Assembly (NCBI RefSeq): GCF_000379925.1
Contig: NZ_KB904205.1
Location: 1 to 53,268 of the forward strand
Length of the DNA stretch: 53,268 nucleotides
Direction: 5' to 3'
Source: Porphyromonas levii DSM 23370
GTDB lineage: Bacteria; Bacteroidota; Bacteroidia; Bacteroidales; Porphyromonadaceae
Shown here: positions 1-8,283 of the stretch, piece by piece
Layout: every line of letters starts with the position of its first letter
Numbering within the stretch: the stretch's first letter is position 1
Notes under the pieces: generated by a model
Told to the model about the DNA's origin: nothing
Databases searched by the model: none
The model's input: only the letters and a program-made list of their open reading frames with translations
Made by a program: the position numbers and the translations under genes

Positions 1-95
1 CCCGACATGCCTATTTTCTCCCAATATGAGATGAAAAATTGAGCTCCCCCTATCGCAGTCTTGCGATTTGTGCTAATAAATTGTACCTTTGCCAT
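1..95 (-). CDS. N-terminal fragment of a probable IS1380-type transposase, cut by the window edge
   Basis: An open frame starts at an ATG whose first base is 95 and runs left off the window, giving 31 residues beginning MAKVQFISTNRKTAIGGAQF. The start is supported by an AGAGGA ribosome-binding site (102-107) and a TATCTTTA promoter box further upstream. The opening MAKVxFxS...GGAQFF pattern resembles the N-termini I associate with IS1380-family transposases of Bacteroidetes. Too little is visible to see the catalytic DDE residues. It could instead be some other short-N-terminus protein. The gene and its upstream elements were found by reading the reverse strand directly. Confidence 0.45.
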   Translation of the reverse strand, partial: MAKVQFISTNRKTAIGGAQFFISYWEKIGMS

Positions 96-136
96 AACAA
101 GTCCTCTATAATTTTTTGCAACTTTTTTTTGCAACG

Positions 137-144
137 TAAAGATA
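137..144 (-). promoter_or_regulatory. -7 promoter box for the left-edge transposase
   Basis: The reverse strand reads TATCTTTA, one base from the Bacteroidetes TAnnTTTG consensus. It lies 42 bases upstream of the transposase ATG. No clear -33 TTTG element is visible. Confidence 0.4.
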
Positions 145-161
145 CAAAAAATTAGGGACAT

Positions 162-192
162 AAGCCCTGTATTCTCCTTGAATACAGGGCTT
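162..192. terminator. 13-bp perfect hairpin upstream of the transposase
   Basis: AAGCCCTGTATTC (162-174) and GAATACAGGGCTT (180-192) are perfect complements around a 5-base TCCTT loop. On the plus strand the hairpin is followed by TTAATTA. It could be a terminator that shields the insertion sequence from outside transcription, the terminator of a gene interrupted by the element, or part of the element's end structure. Confidence 0.45.
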
Positions 193-497
193 TAATTATC
201 AATAGCGCCACCTACTAATAATCAGGGGCTAAAGCACACTTTGCGGAATCTAGGTAGGAATAAATTTTGGTGATTGCGCGAGCTATTTTTGATGAGATAC
301 GTCTTCGTTATGAGTCGTATGTGTATCCACTCTTACGATTGTGTGTTCTGTCTGTATTAAGTGGTTGACAATTATGGTAGTTAATAGGATTGTTCGATTG
401 GATAATAGTTGGTGTCCACAATCGAATTAGGGTGTTAACACATCGTTCATTCACTAAATCATATTGAGAAAAATTCAGAATCATCAAAAAAAACTAT
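193..497. other. Noncoding stretch before the riboswitch operon
   Basis: No open frame of useful length or recognisable RNA is visible. The only notable element is a reverse-strand GTCAACCACTTAA (357-369), one of several intergenic copies of this motif in the window. Confidence 0.4.
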
Positions 498-505
498 TAC
501 ATTTG
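498..505 (+). promoter_or_regulatory. -7 promoter box of the cobalamin-regulated operon
   Basis: TACATTTG matches the Bacteroidetes -7 consensus TAnnTTTG and sits just before the riboswitch, predicting a transcription start near 512. The -33 element is weak. Confidence 0.55.
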
Positions 506-511
506 CACTCG

Positions 512-700
512 TGGAGATGGTGATGCACAGAAGCATTCGCTTTGTTTATATGGTGCATAAGAGGGAATCCAGTGGAACTCTGGAGCAGTGCCCGCTACTG
601 TAAGCTATTATTATGCCTTCGGATAATCTATTCAACCACTGTCTTGAATAAAGATGGGAAGGTCGTCCGAGGTAAGCAAGCCAGGAGACCTGCCATGTCC
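512..700 (+). promoter_or_regulatory. Cobalamin (B12) riboswitch
   Basis: The leader contains the conserved cobalamin riboswitch core. GGTGC starts at 552 and is followed by AAGAGGGAATCCAGTG, then CTCTGGAGCAGTGCCCGC and CTACTGTAA. The B12 box AGCCAGGAGACCTGCC is at 679-694. Downstream, GCACT (714-718) pairs with AGTGC (730-734) and may be part of the expression platform before the chelatase start at 766. By analogy, cobalamin binding should switch off the three downstream genes. The outer boundaries are approximate because the closing P1 helix is not certain by eye. Confidence 0.9.
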
Positions 701-765
701 AATGAGTATTATTGCACTTCGGGGAGCAGAGTGCTGGTATTATTTTGAGGATTTTTTTTCAACCC

Positions 766-1713
766 ATGAGAAGTTTTCTACTGACGGCAGTTTGTGTCGT
801 TGTGGCTATGCTATGTAATCAAGATCTCTATGCTCAGAACAAAGTCTTTGAGCGTGACCCCCTATTTGAAAACCTCGAACAAGGAGACAAGGGTGCCATA
901 CTGATGGTGCACTTTGGTACGACACACGATGATACTAGGGCGCTTACCCTAGATGCCATCAATGCAGCTGTGAAACTACAGCACTCCAACCTTGAGGTCC
1001 GTGAGGCTTATACCTCTAGGATTATTATTAAAAGACTTGCCGACCACAAGGGTATTATTAAGCTGAATCCTTCTCAGGCGCTCAATAAACTACATGAGGA
1101 TGGTTATACCCATGTACTTATCATCTCTACTTCGCTGACTAATGGCGTAGAGATGGTATCGGTAAGGCAAGAGGCAGAACAGGTAGAAGGTCTCTTCAAA
1201 AGGCTAAGGGTAGCAACCCCGCTGCTCTATCATGAGTCGGACTACTCCGAGATGCTAAAGGTAATGACAGAGGGTGCGCAACCAGATGTGGCTACGATAT
1301 GGGTAGGTCATGGTACTTATGATGTCGCTACAGCACAGTATGCGATGCTCGATCACATGCTTCAAATTGGAGGATATACTAATATTATGATAGGATGTGT
1401 AGAGGGGTATCCTCATTTCGAACAAGCATTACAGAGGCTTAAGGCTTCAGGGCTCAAAAAAGTACTGCTCAGACCTCTTATGATTGTAGCCGGAGAGCAT
1501 GCAAAGGAGGATATTGCTGGAGAGTGGCAGGAGCTATTAACGAAGGAGGGTTACGAAGTGGAAGCAACTATTCAGGGCTTAGGAGAATTGCCACAGATAC
1601 TGAAGGTTATTAATGATAAGATTGACTTCTACTCCAATCATCGACGAGTGTTGATTGGAGAGAAGAAGAAGGTCTATGAGGTTACAGGCGAAAAACTCCA
1701 TGCCGATGAGTAA
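766..1713 (+). CDS. cbiK: Exported CbiK-type sirohydrochlorin cobaltochelatase
   Basis: This 315-residue protein belongs to the CbiK class II chelatases, which insert Co2+ into sirohydrochlorin in anaerobic cobalamin synthesis. The three metal and catalytic residues of the family are all recognisable: His182 in WVGHGT, Glu213 in GCVEGYP and His245 in VAGEHAKED. The ATG at 766 was chosen because it gives a clean signal peptide with likely cleavage after LYAQ near residue 24. An upstream TTG at 712 would lie in the riboswitch tail. Export to the periplasm recalls the periplasmic CbiK of Desulfovibrio. The gene is first in a riboswitch-led operon with a TonB receptor, so a role in handling an imported tetrapyrrole or metal is as likely as biosynthesis. 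Its stop overlaps the next start. Confidence 0.85.
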   Translation: MRSFLLTAVCVVVAMLCNQDLYAQNKVFERDPLFENLEQGDKGAILMVHFGTTHDDTRALTLDAINAAVKLQHSNLEVREAYTSRIIIKRLADHKGIIKLNPSQALNKLHEDGYTHVLIISTSLTNGVEMVSVRQEAEQVEGLFKRLRVATPLLYHESDYSEMLKVMTEGAQPDVATIWVGHGTYDVATAQYAMLDHMLQIGGYTNIMIGCVEGYPHFEQALQRLKASGLKKVLLRPLMIVAGEHAKEDIAGEWQELLTKEGYEVEATIQGLGELPQILKVINDKIDFYSNHRRVLIGEKKKVYEVTGEKLHADE

Positions 1714-4069
1714 TAGACTGGCATTATCGTTAGCCCTTAGTCTCATCTACTCTATTGGAGCTTTGGCACAGTCTTTTGTGCTAAGCGGTAGGGTGGTAGA
1801 TGATAAAAGACACCAACCACTCCCTTATGCTATTGTCTCTATCGAGGGCAGAGGGAAAGTGTGTGCAACGGATGCCAAGGGCGCATTCAGTATGCAGTTA
1901 ACCCCAGGCAGATATACGCTTGAGATTGCTCTACTTGGCTATAAGACAGAGGTTCAGAAGGTGCAGTTGGATAAGGATACCAATATTACGTTTAGCCTCA
2001 AGGAAGATTATAAGCTCCTCGGCGAGGTGCTCGTGGTAGGCCCAGACCACACTCAGCAGATGCAGGAGGGGGTGTATGCAGCTAAGAGTTTGAGTATCCG
2101 CCCATATGTGGCGTCCAATAGTAGTCTTAATCAGCTCATGTCGTACACGAGTGGTGTGCGTATCAGGGAAGATGGCGGTATTGGCTCGAGCTTCGATCTC
2201 TCGCTAGGTGGGTTAGGGGGTAATGCGATACGGTACTTTATTGATGGTGTACCTCTTACGTCTCTAGGGAGCGGGGCGAATATTGCCAATCTGCCTATTA
2301 ATATTGTGGATAGAGTAGAGGTGTACAAGGGGGTTGTCCCTCCAGAACTGGGGCTTGATGCGCTAGGTGGTGCTGTGAATATTGTTACCCGTAAGGAAAG
2401 CAAAAACTTCTTGGATGTCTCTGTCAATGGAGGTTCGTTTCATACCTATGGTGCCGATATCAATGGCTCGTATAGGCACAACGATAATGGCTTTACTGTC
2501 CGAGGAGACGCTAGCTATACAAGCTCCCGTAATGATTATATGATGAAAGGTGTGGAGGTCTGGAATGCTGATAAAAATGAGTTTCAGAAAGGAGACTATC
2601 GTCGCTTCCACGATGGCTATCGCTCTATAAATGGAGAACTACAGGTAGGATTTACGCAGACAAAATGGGCGGATGAAGCTCTCGTAGGAGTCTACTATGC
2701 TAAGAGCCGTAGTGAGATACAGACTGGTTTTAGCCAACAAAGGGTGATTGGTGCCGCCGAGAGGCATAGGGATGCTCTTCGTCTCTCCCTAAACTATAGT
2801 AAGAAGGACTGGTTGGTAAAAGGGCTTACCGCTAAGCTCTTTGCCTCTCATACTTGGGAGCATGTCTTGTATGCTGATACTACGTTTAGGCAGTACCGTT
2901 GGGATGGCTCGTACGAAGAGGTGTATAGAAACGAAGTGATGGGGCGGGGCAATAAGATACTCAGGCATACTAAGCGCCCCACTACTATCCTAAGAGCTAA
3001 TTTGGCATATCATCTGACGCCAATTAGTTCACTCAACTTTAATTATACGCTAACGGCCAATCAAAATAAGCGAAGCGATGACTACGATAAGACCTTTGTG
3101 CCGACCAATGACTTCCTCGCACGCCATATTTTGGGGCTTTCGTACAGTCGATACTTTTGGGGTGATAGGATCAATTCTACTTTGTTCCTAAAGGACTACA
3201 TATTCCGAGCCAGGATGGAACAAAAGGATATGTCTTGGATTACTGGGGCAAAGGATGTGGAACCTAATCTCACGCGTAACCAAATAGGTTTTGGTCTGGG
3301 CACTAGGGTGACCTTCGCAAAGGAGGTGGCTCTAAAGGCTTCCTATGAGCGTGCTACAAGGCTTCCTACTGCGCGCGAATTTCTGGGCAATGGCGCAAGT
3401 ATTTACCCTAATTTCAAGCTAAAGCCAGAGCAGGCACACAACCTGAATGTCGCACTCTATGGCAATATTCAGATAAGTGAGGCGCACCAAATGAGTTATG
3501 AGGCAGCGTTATTTATGCGCGATGTGACCAATTACATACGACGTAAGATTACGAGTGATGATATAAGTACTTATGAGAATGTCGGCGCTGCTCGGGTGCT
3601 GGGAGGTGAGGTAGATGTGCAGTACCGGTATAAGCACCTCTTGGACTTCGGTGTCAATGCAACGTATACGGATGAACGTAATAGGAGTGAGAGGCTTTCG
3701 GATGGTCGACTCGATATTACCTATAACAACCGTATCCCTAATAAGCCATTCTTCTATGCCAATGCGAGTATGGGTGTTTCTTTGGAGCATCCTTTTGGAG
3801 TACAGCGTAGCCAGTTGAGGTTGAATGCCTCATTTGGATATGTGCATTGGTTCTATCTTACTTGGGCCGCCTTTGGGGCTAAGGAGTCTAAAGCACTGAT
3901 ACCCACTCAGACGACGACTAACGTAGGTGCGACTTGGGCATTTAATAACCGTAGGCAAACTATTTCTGTCAATTGTAATAACCTCTTTGATGAGATTAAT
4001 TACGACAACTACAAACTGCAAAAGCCTGGTCGTTCGATATTTGTTAAGCTCACAACATTTATAAACTAA
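1706..4069 (+). CDS. TonB-dependent outer-membrane receptor
   Basis: The 787-residue product has a signal peptide ending near ALAQ. It then has a carboxypeptidase-regulatory-like domain (about 25-105) with GRVVDD and the GYKTEVQKV segment, a plug domain (about 115-235) with the IDGVPL and GGAVNIVTR motifs, and a 22-strand-type barrel. It should import a large ligand across the outer membrane using TonB energy. Its place behind a cobalamin riboswitch and a chelatase suggests a corrinoid, a tetrapyrrole or a metal complex, as for BtuB-like receptors. The ATG at 1706 overlaps the cbiK stop and implies translational coupling; ATG 1700 is an alternative. The C-terminus FIN lacks the usual final aromatic residue. 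Confidence 0.85.
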   Translation: MSNRLALSLALSLIYSIGALAQSFVLSGRVVDDKRHQPLPYAIVSIEGRGKVCATDAKGAFSMQLTPGRYTLEIALLGYKTEVQKVQLDKDTNITFSLKEDYKLLGEVLVVGPDHTQQMQEGVYAAKSLSIRPYVASNSSLNQLMSYTSGVRIREDGGIGSSFDLSLGGLGGNAIRYFIDGVPLTSLGSGANIANLPINIVDRVEVYKGVVPPELGLDALGGAVNIVTRKESKNFLDVSVNGGSFHTYGADINGSYRHNDNGFTVRGDASYTSSRNDYMMKGVEVWNADKNEFQKGDYRRFHDGYRSINGELQVGFTQTKWADEALVGVYYAKSRSEIQTGFSQQRVIGAAERHRDALRLSLNYSKKDWLVKGLTAKLFASHTWEHVLYADTTFRQYRWDGSYEEVYRNEVMGRGNKILRHTKRPTTILRANLAYHLTPISSLNFNYTLTANQNKRSDDYDKTFVPTNDFLARHILGLSYSRYFWGDRINSTLFLKDYIFRARMEQKDMSWITGAKDVEPNLTRNQIGFGLGTRVTFAKEVALKASYERATRLPTAREFLGNGASIYPNFKLKPEQAHNLNVALYGNIQISEAHQMSYEAALFMRDVTNYIRRKITSDDISTYENVGAARVLGGEVDVQYRYKHLLDFGVNATYTDERNRSERLSDGRLDITYNNRIPNKPFFYANASMGVSLEHPFGVQRSQLRLNASFGYVHWFYLTWAAFGAKESKALIPTQTTTNVGATWAFNNRRQTISVNCNNLFDEINYDNYKLQKPGRSIFVKLTTFIN

Positions 4070-4084
4070 TTGAGTATACATTTT

Positions 4085-5356
4085 ATGAAGTGTAAGTTTT
4101 TAATTTCTTTCGTGGCAATATTGATGGTTGCCATGACTACTAGCTGTGGCAAAAAGGAAGCACCAGATGACTTCGAGGATGCTCTCCCAGCTAAGTACGA
4201 CTTGTGGCTAGCTATAGGGGAGGGTACTTCTTCAACCCCAAAACAAGACCCTCACGTAGTGAAAAAGATGCCAACCCTCCTAGAGGGGGAGTATGACATT
4301 CGTAATAAAGGAGCTGAGACTGCAGAATCGAAGATTACGCCTTTTGTAATCTATCATAAAGGTTACTATTATAGCCTGAATAGGGATTATAACTTTGGGA
4401 AGTACAAGATCTCTCACAGGAATGTTGCGATTGTTAAGCAGTTCCCACTTAATGAACTGAGCGATAGACGATTTGCACATGCGTGGCTGGATGATAAGAC
4501 ATTGATCATGGTGGGCGCGCCTGAGGATAAGCTATCTGTGAACTGGGTGAAGGTGGATGCCGAAAAGATGGAGGTCATAGCGAAAGGTACTTTGAAATTC
4601 CCTGAAGAGCTTGGCGAAAAGGATATGTACTCCTCATGTGGTTTGATGGCACTCAGAAGGGCAGACAATGTGCTATTGTACAACTATAGGCTTGAGGATA
4701 GGAACAAGGATAAGTCGGAAAAGAAGCCAGATAGCCATGGATATTTCTTTACCGCTACTATTGACCTCGCAACAATGGCAGTTAAGCATGTAGAGAAGGA
4801 GACTAGGGCACACCGTCCTGGATTCGTCTCTTTTGGTTCTCTAAGGCAAGACCATGGTTTCTTTGATGCCAAGGGGGACTATTATATGCTTTGTAACACG
4901 ACCAATAAGGGGGCAACTTCTTCAAGCCATCAGCATGGTCATATCTTGCGTATCAAGGCAGGGGAGTATAAGGCAGATCCTAACTTTAAGATTGATATCA
5001 TGGAGCATAGTAAGATCATCACAATGCACCACATGAAGGGCAGCAAGTTAATTGTATATCTGGAGAATCCCGAATATACTAAAGCTCCTAAGGGGTGGAA
5101 AGAGCCTATCCGTTTCTTCTGGGCTGTAGTGGATTTGGAGACTAAAGAGCAGTACCGTATTGAAGGTATTCCATTTAGCCAAGGTGGTAACTATACCCAA
5201 CTTATCGTGGTGGAGAAGGACTATGCTCTACTCGGTATCAGTGATAAAGAGCAGACTAAGTTCTACAAGTTCGAGTATGATAGCAAGAAAGTGACCGAGG
5301 CCGCTAAGCTAAAGCCAGGCTACTTCGCCGATCGTATTATAGTACTTGATGAGTAA
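4085..5356 (+). CDS. Lipoprotein, probable DUF4374-type beta-propeller
   Basis: A 423-residue lipoprotein with a short hydrophobic leader ending in TTSC, where Cys would be lipidated. The body consists of repeated short strands typical of a beta-propeller and resembles the DUF4374 family, partners of TonB receptors in Bacteroidetes. As I recall, the family includes the XusB xenosiderophore-binding lipoprotein of Bacteroides. A histidine-rich patch, SSSHQHGH, could bind metal or tetrapyrrole. It is third in the riboswitch operon, 15 bases after the receptor, so it probably captures the same ligand at the cell surface. ATG 4085 gives the signal peptide; an upstream TTG at 4070 adds five residues without improving it. 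The family call is by eye. Confidence 0.6.
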   Translation: MKCKFLISFVAILMVAMTTSCGKKEAPDDFEDALPAKYDLWLAIGEGTSSTPKQDPHVVKKMPTLLEGEYDIRNKGAETAESKITPFVIYHKGYYYSLNRDYNFGKYKISHRNVAIVKQFPLNELSDRRFAHAWLDDKTLIMVGAPEDKLSVNWVKVDAEKMEVIAKGTLKFPEELGEKDMYSSCGLMALRRADNVLLYNYRLEDRNKDKSEKKPDSHGYFFTATIDLATMAVKHVEKETRAHRPGFVSFGSLRQDHGFFDAKGDYYMLCNTTNKGATSSSHQHGHILRIKAGEYKADPNFKIDIMEHSKIITMHHMKGSKLIVYLENPEYTKAPKGWKEPIRFFWAVVDLETKEQYRIEGIPFSQGGNYTQLIVVEKDYALLGISDKEQTKFYKFEYDSKKVTEAAKLKPGYFADRIIVLDE

Positions 5357-5414
5357 TTTGTAATAATAAGAGATATCGTTTGTTTGCTCTATTGTGCAAA
5401 TATCGATTGATGAT

Positions 5415-5457
5415 TTCATCCTGAGATAGTAGTTGTAGTCTACTATTTCAGGATGAA
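5415..5457. terminator. 18-bp hairpin closing the cobalamin operon
   Basis: Arms at 5415-5432 and 5440-5457 are complementary over 18 bp with a single G-T wobble, around a 7-base loop. The hairpin lies 59 bases after the lipoprotein stop. There is no clear T-run on the plus side, so it may act as a processing or stability hairpin instead of a classical intrinsic terminator. Confidence 0.55.
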
Positions 5458-5511
5458 TCGTATCTGGGAGAATGGTCTAGTGCCCTCGTGCGCTCTTCTA
5501 CCTTTTTTTGG

Positions 5512-5519
5512 TACATTTG
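5512..5519 (+). promoter_or_regulatory. -7 promoter box of the DUF4837 gene
   Basis: TACATTTG matches TAnnTTTG, 57 bases before the DUF4837 lipoprotein start and downstream of the operon hairpin. The -33 element is not obvious. Confidence 0.5.
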
Positions 5520-5568
5520 TGGGAGTGAAGGGGCGTTGCCCGTATTGTGTAATATTAATGGATGCGTG

Positions 5569-6594
5569 ATGATGGATCATAAGGGGCATAGTTATTTTTA
5601 TGTGGTGGCAGTATTGCTATTTGGTAGCCTATTTCTAAGCAGTTGTGGCAAGCAAAAGCAATCAACTAGTGGAGGACTATTTGGTGCAAGTGGTACACCA
5701 ATGGAGATGGTGGCTGTGGTGCCATTGGAATATGATACCCCGGCACTGAGGGATAGCATCAAGGCAACTTTCGGCAGACCAATGCCTATATTACCACAGG
5801 CAGAGCCTATGGTGACTGTCATGACGACAACTGAGAAAAACTTTACTCAGATGTTCAAAACGATGCGTAATGTGCTCTATATCTCTATAGATCCTGAAAT
5901 GTATACTCGACCTTCTGTGGGTCTTGCACATGATCAGTATGCGAGTGGGCAATTGATTATCCATGCGAAGGCAGGAAGCGTAGAGGACTTCTATAAATTG
6001 CTCAGGCAGAGGGGGGGATATCTTACAGACATAATCCATAGCGAAGAGATGAAGCGAATGAGTATGAGTTTTGAAACTACTTATTCAAGCGCCTTAGCGA
6101 AGTTGATACAGGATTCTATCGGAGGTTGGACTATCAACGCTACTAATCTTTTGAAGTTTACCAATACGGCTGATGACTTTGTGTGGGCTTCAGACCAAGG
6201 GCAGAAGGGTCGTACCGACTTGATGATTTATACTTATCCATTGGAGACTGTGGGGAGCCTCGAACCAAGCCATATTATTGCGATGCGTGATAGTGTATTG
6301 CAGCGGAATGTGAAGGGACAATATGAGGACTCCTATATGACGACGGAGAAGAGAATCCCTCCGAAGGTAAAGAAGTTTGAATACAATGGTACTCAGCGTG
6401 TAGAACTTCGTGGTCTTTGGGCTATGGTTGGCGATATGATGGGTGGTCCATTTGTACTGCACGCGGTGCCAGATGTAGCAAATGGACGTGTGGTTGTGGC
6501 AGAGATGTCTATATTTAACCCTGGGGGAAAGAAGAAAAGTCTGATGGTGTATGCTGAGTCTCAGCTGTACACCTTGCGTCCGGTAACGGAATAA
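5569..6594 (+). CDS. DUF4837 family lipoprotein
   Basis: This 341-residue protein has a leader with the lipobox FLSSC followed by a soluble domain that looks like DUF4837, a family confined to Bacteroidetes with no established function. ATG 5569, or the adjacent ATG 5572, was chosen because the leader begins there. A longer frame from 5488 would overlap the promoter box at 5512. The gene lies 71 bases before pdxA on the same strand and could be cotranscribed with it. No catalytic motif is visible. Confidence 0.65.
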   Translation: MMDHKGHSYFYVVAVLLFGSLFLSSCGKQKQSTSGGLFGASGTPMEMVAVVPLEYDTPALRDSIKATFGRPMPILPQAEPMVTVMTTTEKNFTQMFKTMRNVLYISIDPEMYTRPSVGLAHDQYASGQLIIHAKAGSVEDFYKLLRQRGGYLTDIIHSEEMKRMSMSFETTYSSALAKLIQDSIGGWTINATNLLKFTNTADDFVWASDQGQKGRTDLMIYTYPLETVGSLEPSHIIAMRDSVLQRNVKGQYEDSYMTTEKRIPPKVKKFEYNGTQRVELRGLWAMVGDMMGGPFVLHAVPDVANGRVVVAEMSIFNPGGKKKSLMVYAESQLYTLRPVTE

Positions 6595-6665
6595 TTAGAG
6601 AATAGATGGAAGGCAGGGCAATAATAGATATTGATGATTGCCTTTTGTATTGGAAGTAATAAGGA

Positions 6666-7769
6666 ATGAGTAAGATAAAAATTGGAATCACCCACGGTGA
6701 TTTTAATGGTATAGGATATGAGGTGATCCTCAAGACACTTGTGGATGATCGCTGTGTCGAGCTTTTTACCCCAGTATTGTATTGCTCGAGCCAAGCGCTG
6801 AGCTATTACAAGAAAGGGCTGGGGATTAATGTTACGCTCCGTAACAATATCGTGAAGAGTGCTGCTGATGCGGTGGAGGGTGAGCTCAATATCGTGGAAG
6901 TGAATACCGATGGGGGAGAGGTGAACGTATCGCATGGTGCGCAGAGCGCTTTGGCAGGCAAGCTGGCAGAGCGTGCATTGGTGGCTGCTCGGGAGGACTT
7001 GTTGAGGGGCACTATCGATGCTGTGGTAACGGCTCCTATTAATAAGGAGGTAATGGGACAGCAGGGATTCCCTTTTGTGGGGCATACCGACTTCTTCGCA
7101 GAGCCATTTAGGGGGAGTGCTGAACCTATGATGCTCTTCGCTGCTGATGAGGTTAAAGTAGCATTGATGACAATACACATGCCTCTAAGAGAGGTGCCAC
7201 AATATGTTACCAAAGAGAGGGTGTTGAGTGCCATTTCTGCCGTGGAGCATACTATGCAGCAGGACTTCGGAGTGGAGAAGCCAAGGATAGCGGTATTGGG
7301 GCTCAATCCTCATGCAGGAGAAAATGGACTATTAGGTCATGAGGAGGTAGATGTAATAGCACCAGCCGTAAGTGAGGCTTGGACATCGGGCTACCATGTC
7401 TTCGGTCCATTTGCAGCAGATGGGTTCTGGGGTAGCGGTAATTATAGACAGTTCGATGTAGTACTCTCTATGTATCACGATCAAGGTCTACTTCCGTTTA
7501 AGTTGCTCGCTATGGATGAGGGTGTCAATATTACATGTGGGCTTCCTATCATTCGTACTTCGCCAGATCATGGTACGGCTTTTGATATCTCTGGTAAAGG
7601 AATAGCAAAGGAAGTGTCGTTTAGAAACGCAATCTACCGAGCGATAGATATTCACAGAAATAGGGTGCGTTATCGAGAGACTACTGCCCATCCACTGCAG
7701 AAGCAGTATGTAGAGAGAGGAAAAGACAATGTGCGTCTGGATCTCTCCAAGAGTGATGATGAGTTATAA
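6666..7769 (+). CDS. pdxA: 4-hydroxythreonine-4-phosphate dehydrogenase
   Basis: A 367-residue PdxA that oxidises 4-phosphohydroxy-L-threonine with NAD in the DXP-dependent route to pyridoxal 5'-phosphate. Recognisable family elements are ITHGDFNGIGYEV at the N-terminus, the metal-ligand histidine in VGHTDFFAE, LNPHAGENG, and YHDQGLLPFK near residue 275. It is somewhat longer than E. coli PdxA (329), mainly at the C-terminus. It is followed after 23 bases by the lipid-type gene cluster. The pairing is interesting because serine palmitoyltransferase needs PLP, but that link is only inference. Confidence 0.93.
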   Translation: MSKIKIGITHGDFNGIGYEVILKTLVDDRCVELFTPVLYCSSQALSYYKKGLGINVTLRNNIVKSAADAVEGELNIVEVNTDGGEVNVSHGAQSALAGKLAERALVAAREDLLRGTIDAVVTAPINKEVMGQQGFPFVGHTDFFAEPFRGSAEPMMLFAADEVKVALMTIHMPLREVPQYVTKERVLSAISAVEHTMQQDFGVEKPRIAVLGLNPHAGENGLLGHEEVDVIAPAVSEAWTSGYHVFGPFAADGFWGSGNYRQFDVVLSMYHDQGLLPFKLLAMDEGVNITCGLPIIRTSPDHGTAFDISGKGIAKEVSFRNAIYRAIDIHRNRVRYRETTAHPLQKQYVERGKDNVRLDLSKSDDEL

Positions 7770-7792
7770 TCGATTAATTTAATGCTAGTGTT

Positions 7793-8278
7793 ATGTTTAA
7801 TGATAAAGTTATAGTCTACACTTCTGGAACATTTGATATGTTTCATTACAACCATCTTCGAATGATTAATTACGCCAGAGCGTTGGCTGATATTCTAATT
7901 GTGGGGGTGAGTACAGATGAATTGGTGAAGAGTTATAAGGCAGCACCAATCATCCCATTTGAGCAGAGGATGCAGATTATTGAGGCATTGAAGACCCCAG
8001 ACCTAGTGATACCTCAGCATACTTTGGATCATACGGAGACGGTAAAGAAACTGAATATCGATGCCTTTGTGGTAGGGGATGACTGGTATGGTAAGTACGA
8101 CTATCTCAAGAAGATGGGCGTACAGGTATTTTACTTCCCATACGGTGTGGGTGTTACTAGTAGCAATATCAAGGAGGCTGCAGCGGAGTCATACAATGCG
8201 CATCTACACGAGCGTAGGCGGGAGAAGCCTAGCCCTGGTATGATGATTGATGACAACTGCGATAAGGAGAATAAGTAG
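7793..8278 (+). CDS. TagD-like glycerol-3-phosphate/alcohol-phosphate cytidylyltransferase
   Basis: A 161-residue nucleotidyltransferase of the TagD/phosphoethanolamine cytidylyltransferase superfamily, which makes CDP-activated alcohols from CTP. The N-terminal GTFDMFHYNH (residues 12-21) aligns with the usual GTFDxxHxGH, but the glycine of HxGH is asparagine. The later VVGDDWYGKYDYL segment fits substrate and nucleotide binding. The C-terminal GVTSSNIKE stands where the family has RTxGISTT. The last 30 residues are charged and probably disordered. Adjacent genes for an SDR, a CDP-alcohol phosphotransferase and an acyltransferase suggest that its CDP product feeds a lipid headgroup. The substrate cannot be fixed from sequence. 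Confidence 0.75.
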   Translation: MFNDKVIVYTSGTFDMFHYNHLRMINYARALADILIVGVSTDELVKSYKAAPIIPFEQRMQIIEALKTPDLVIPQHTLDHTETVKKLNIDAFVVGDDWYGKYDYLKKMGVQVFYFPYGVGVTSSNIKEAAAESYNAHLHERRREKPSPGMMIDDNCDKENK

Positions 8279-8283
8279 TACGT

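Noticed and set aside
61-91. Plus-strand TACCTTTG promoter box at 84-91
   Set aside because: It lies inside the coding start of the left-edge transposase on the other strand (codons AKV) and has no gene behind it.
542-748. Open frame of 68 codons in the riboswitch
   Set aside because: It lies across the conserved cobalamin riboswitch core and B12 box, and its product resembles nothing.
6610-6646. Terminator between the DUF4837 gene and pdxA
   Set aside because: Only a 6-bp GGCAAT/ATTGCC stem with a 14-base loop supports it; the T-run is four bases, too weak to call.
6561-7178. 205-codon reverse-strand frame over pdxA
   Set aside because: It is antisense to a well-conserved pdxA and has no recognisable domain or ribosome-binding site.
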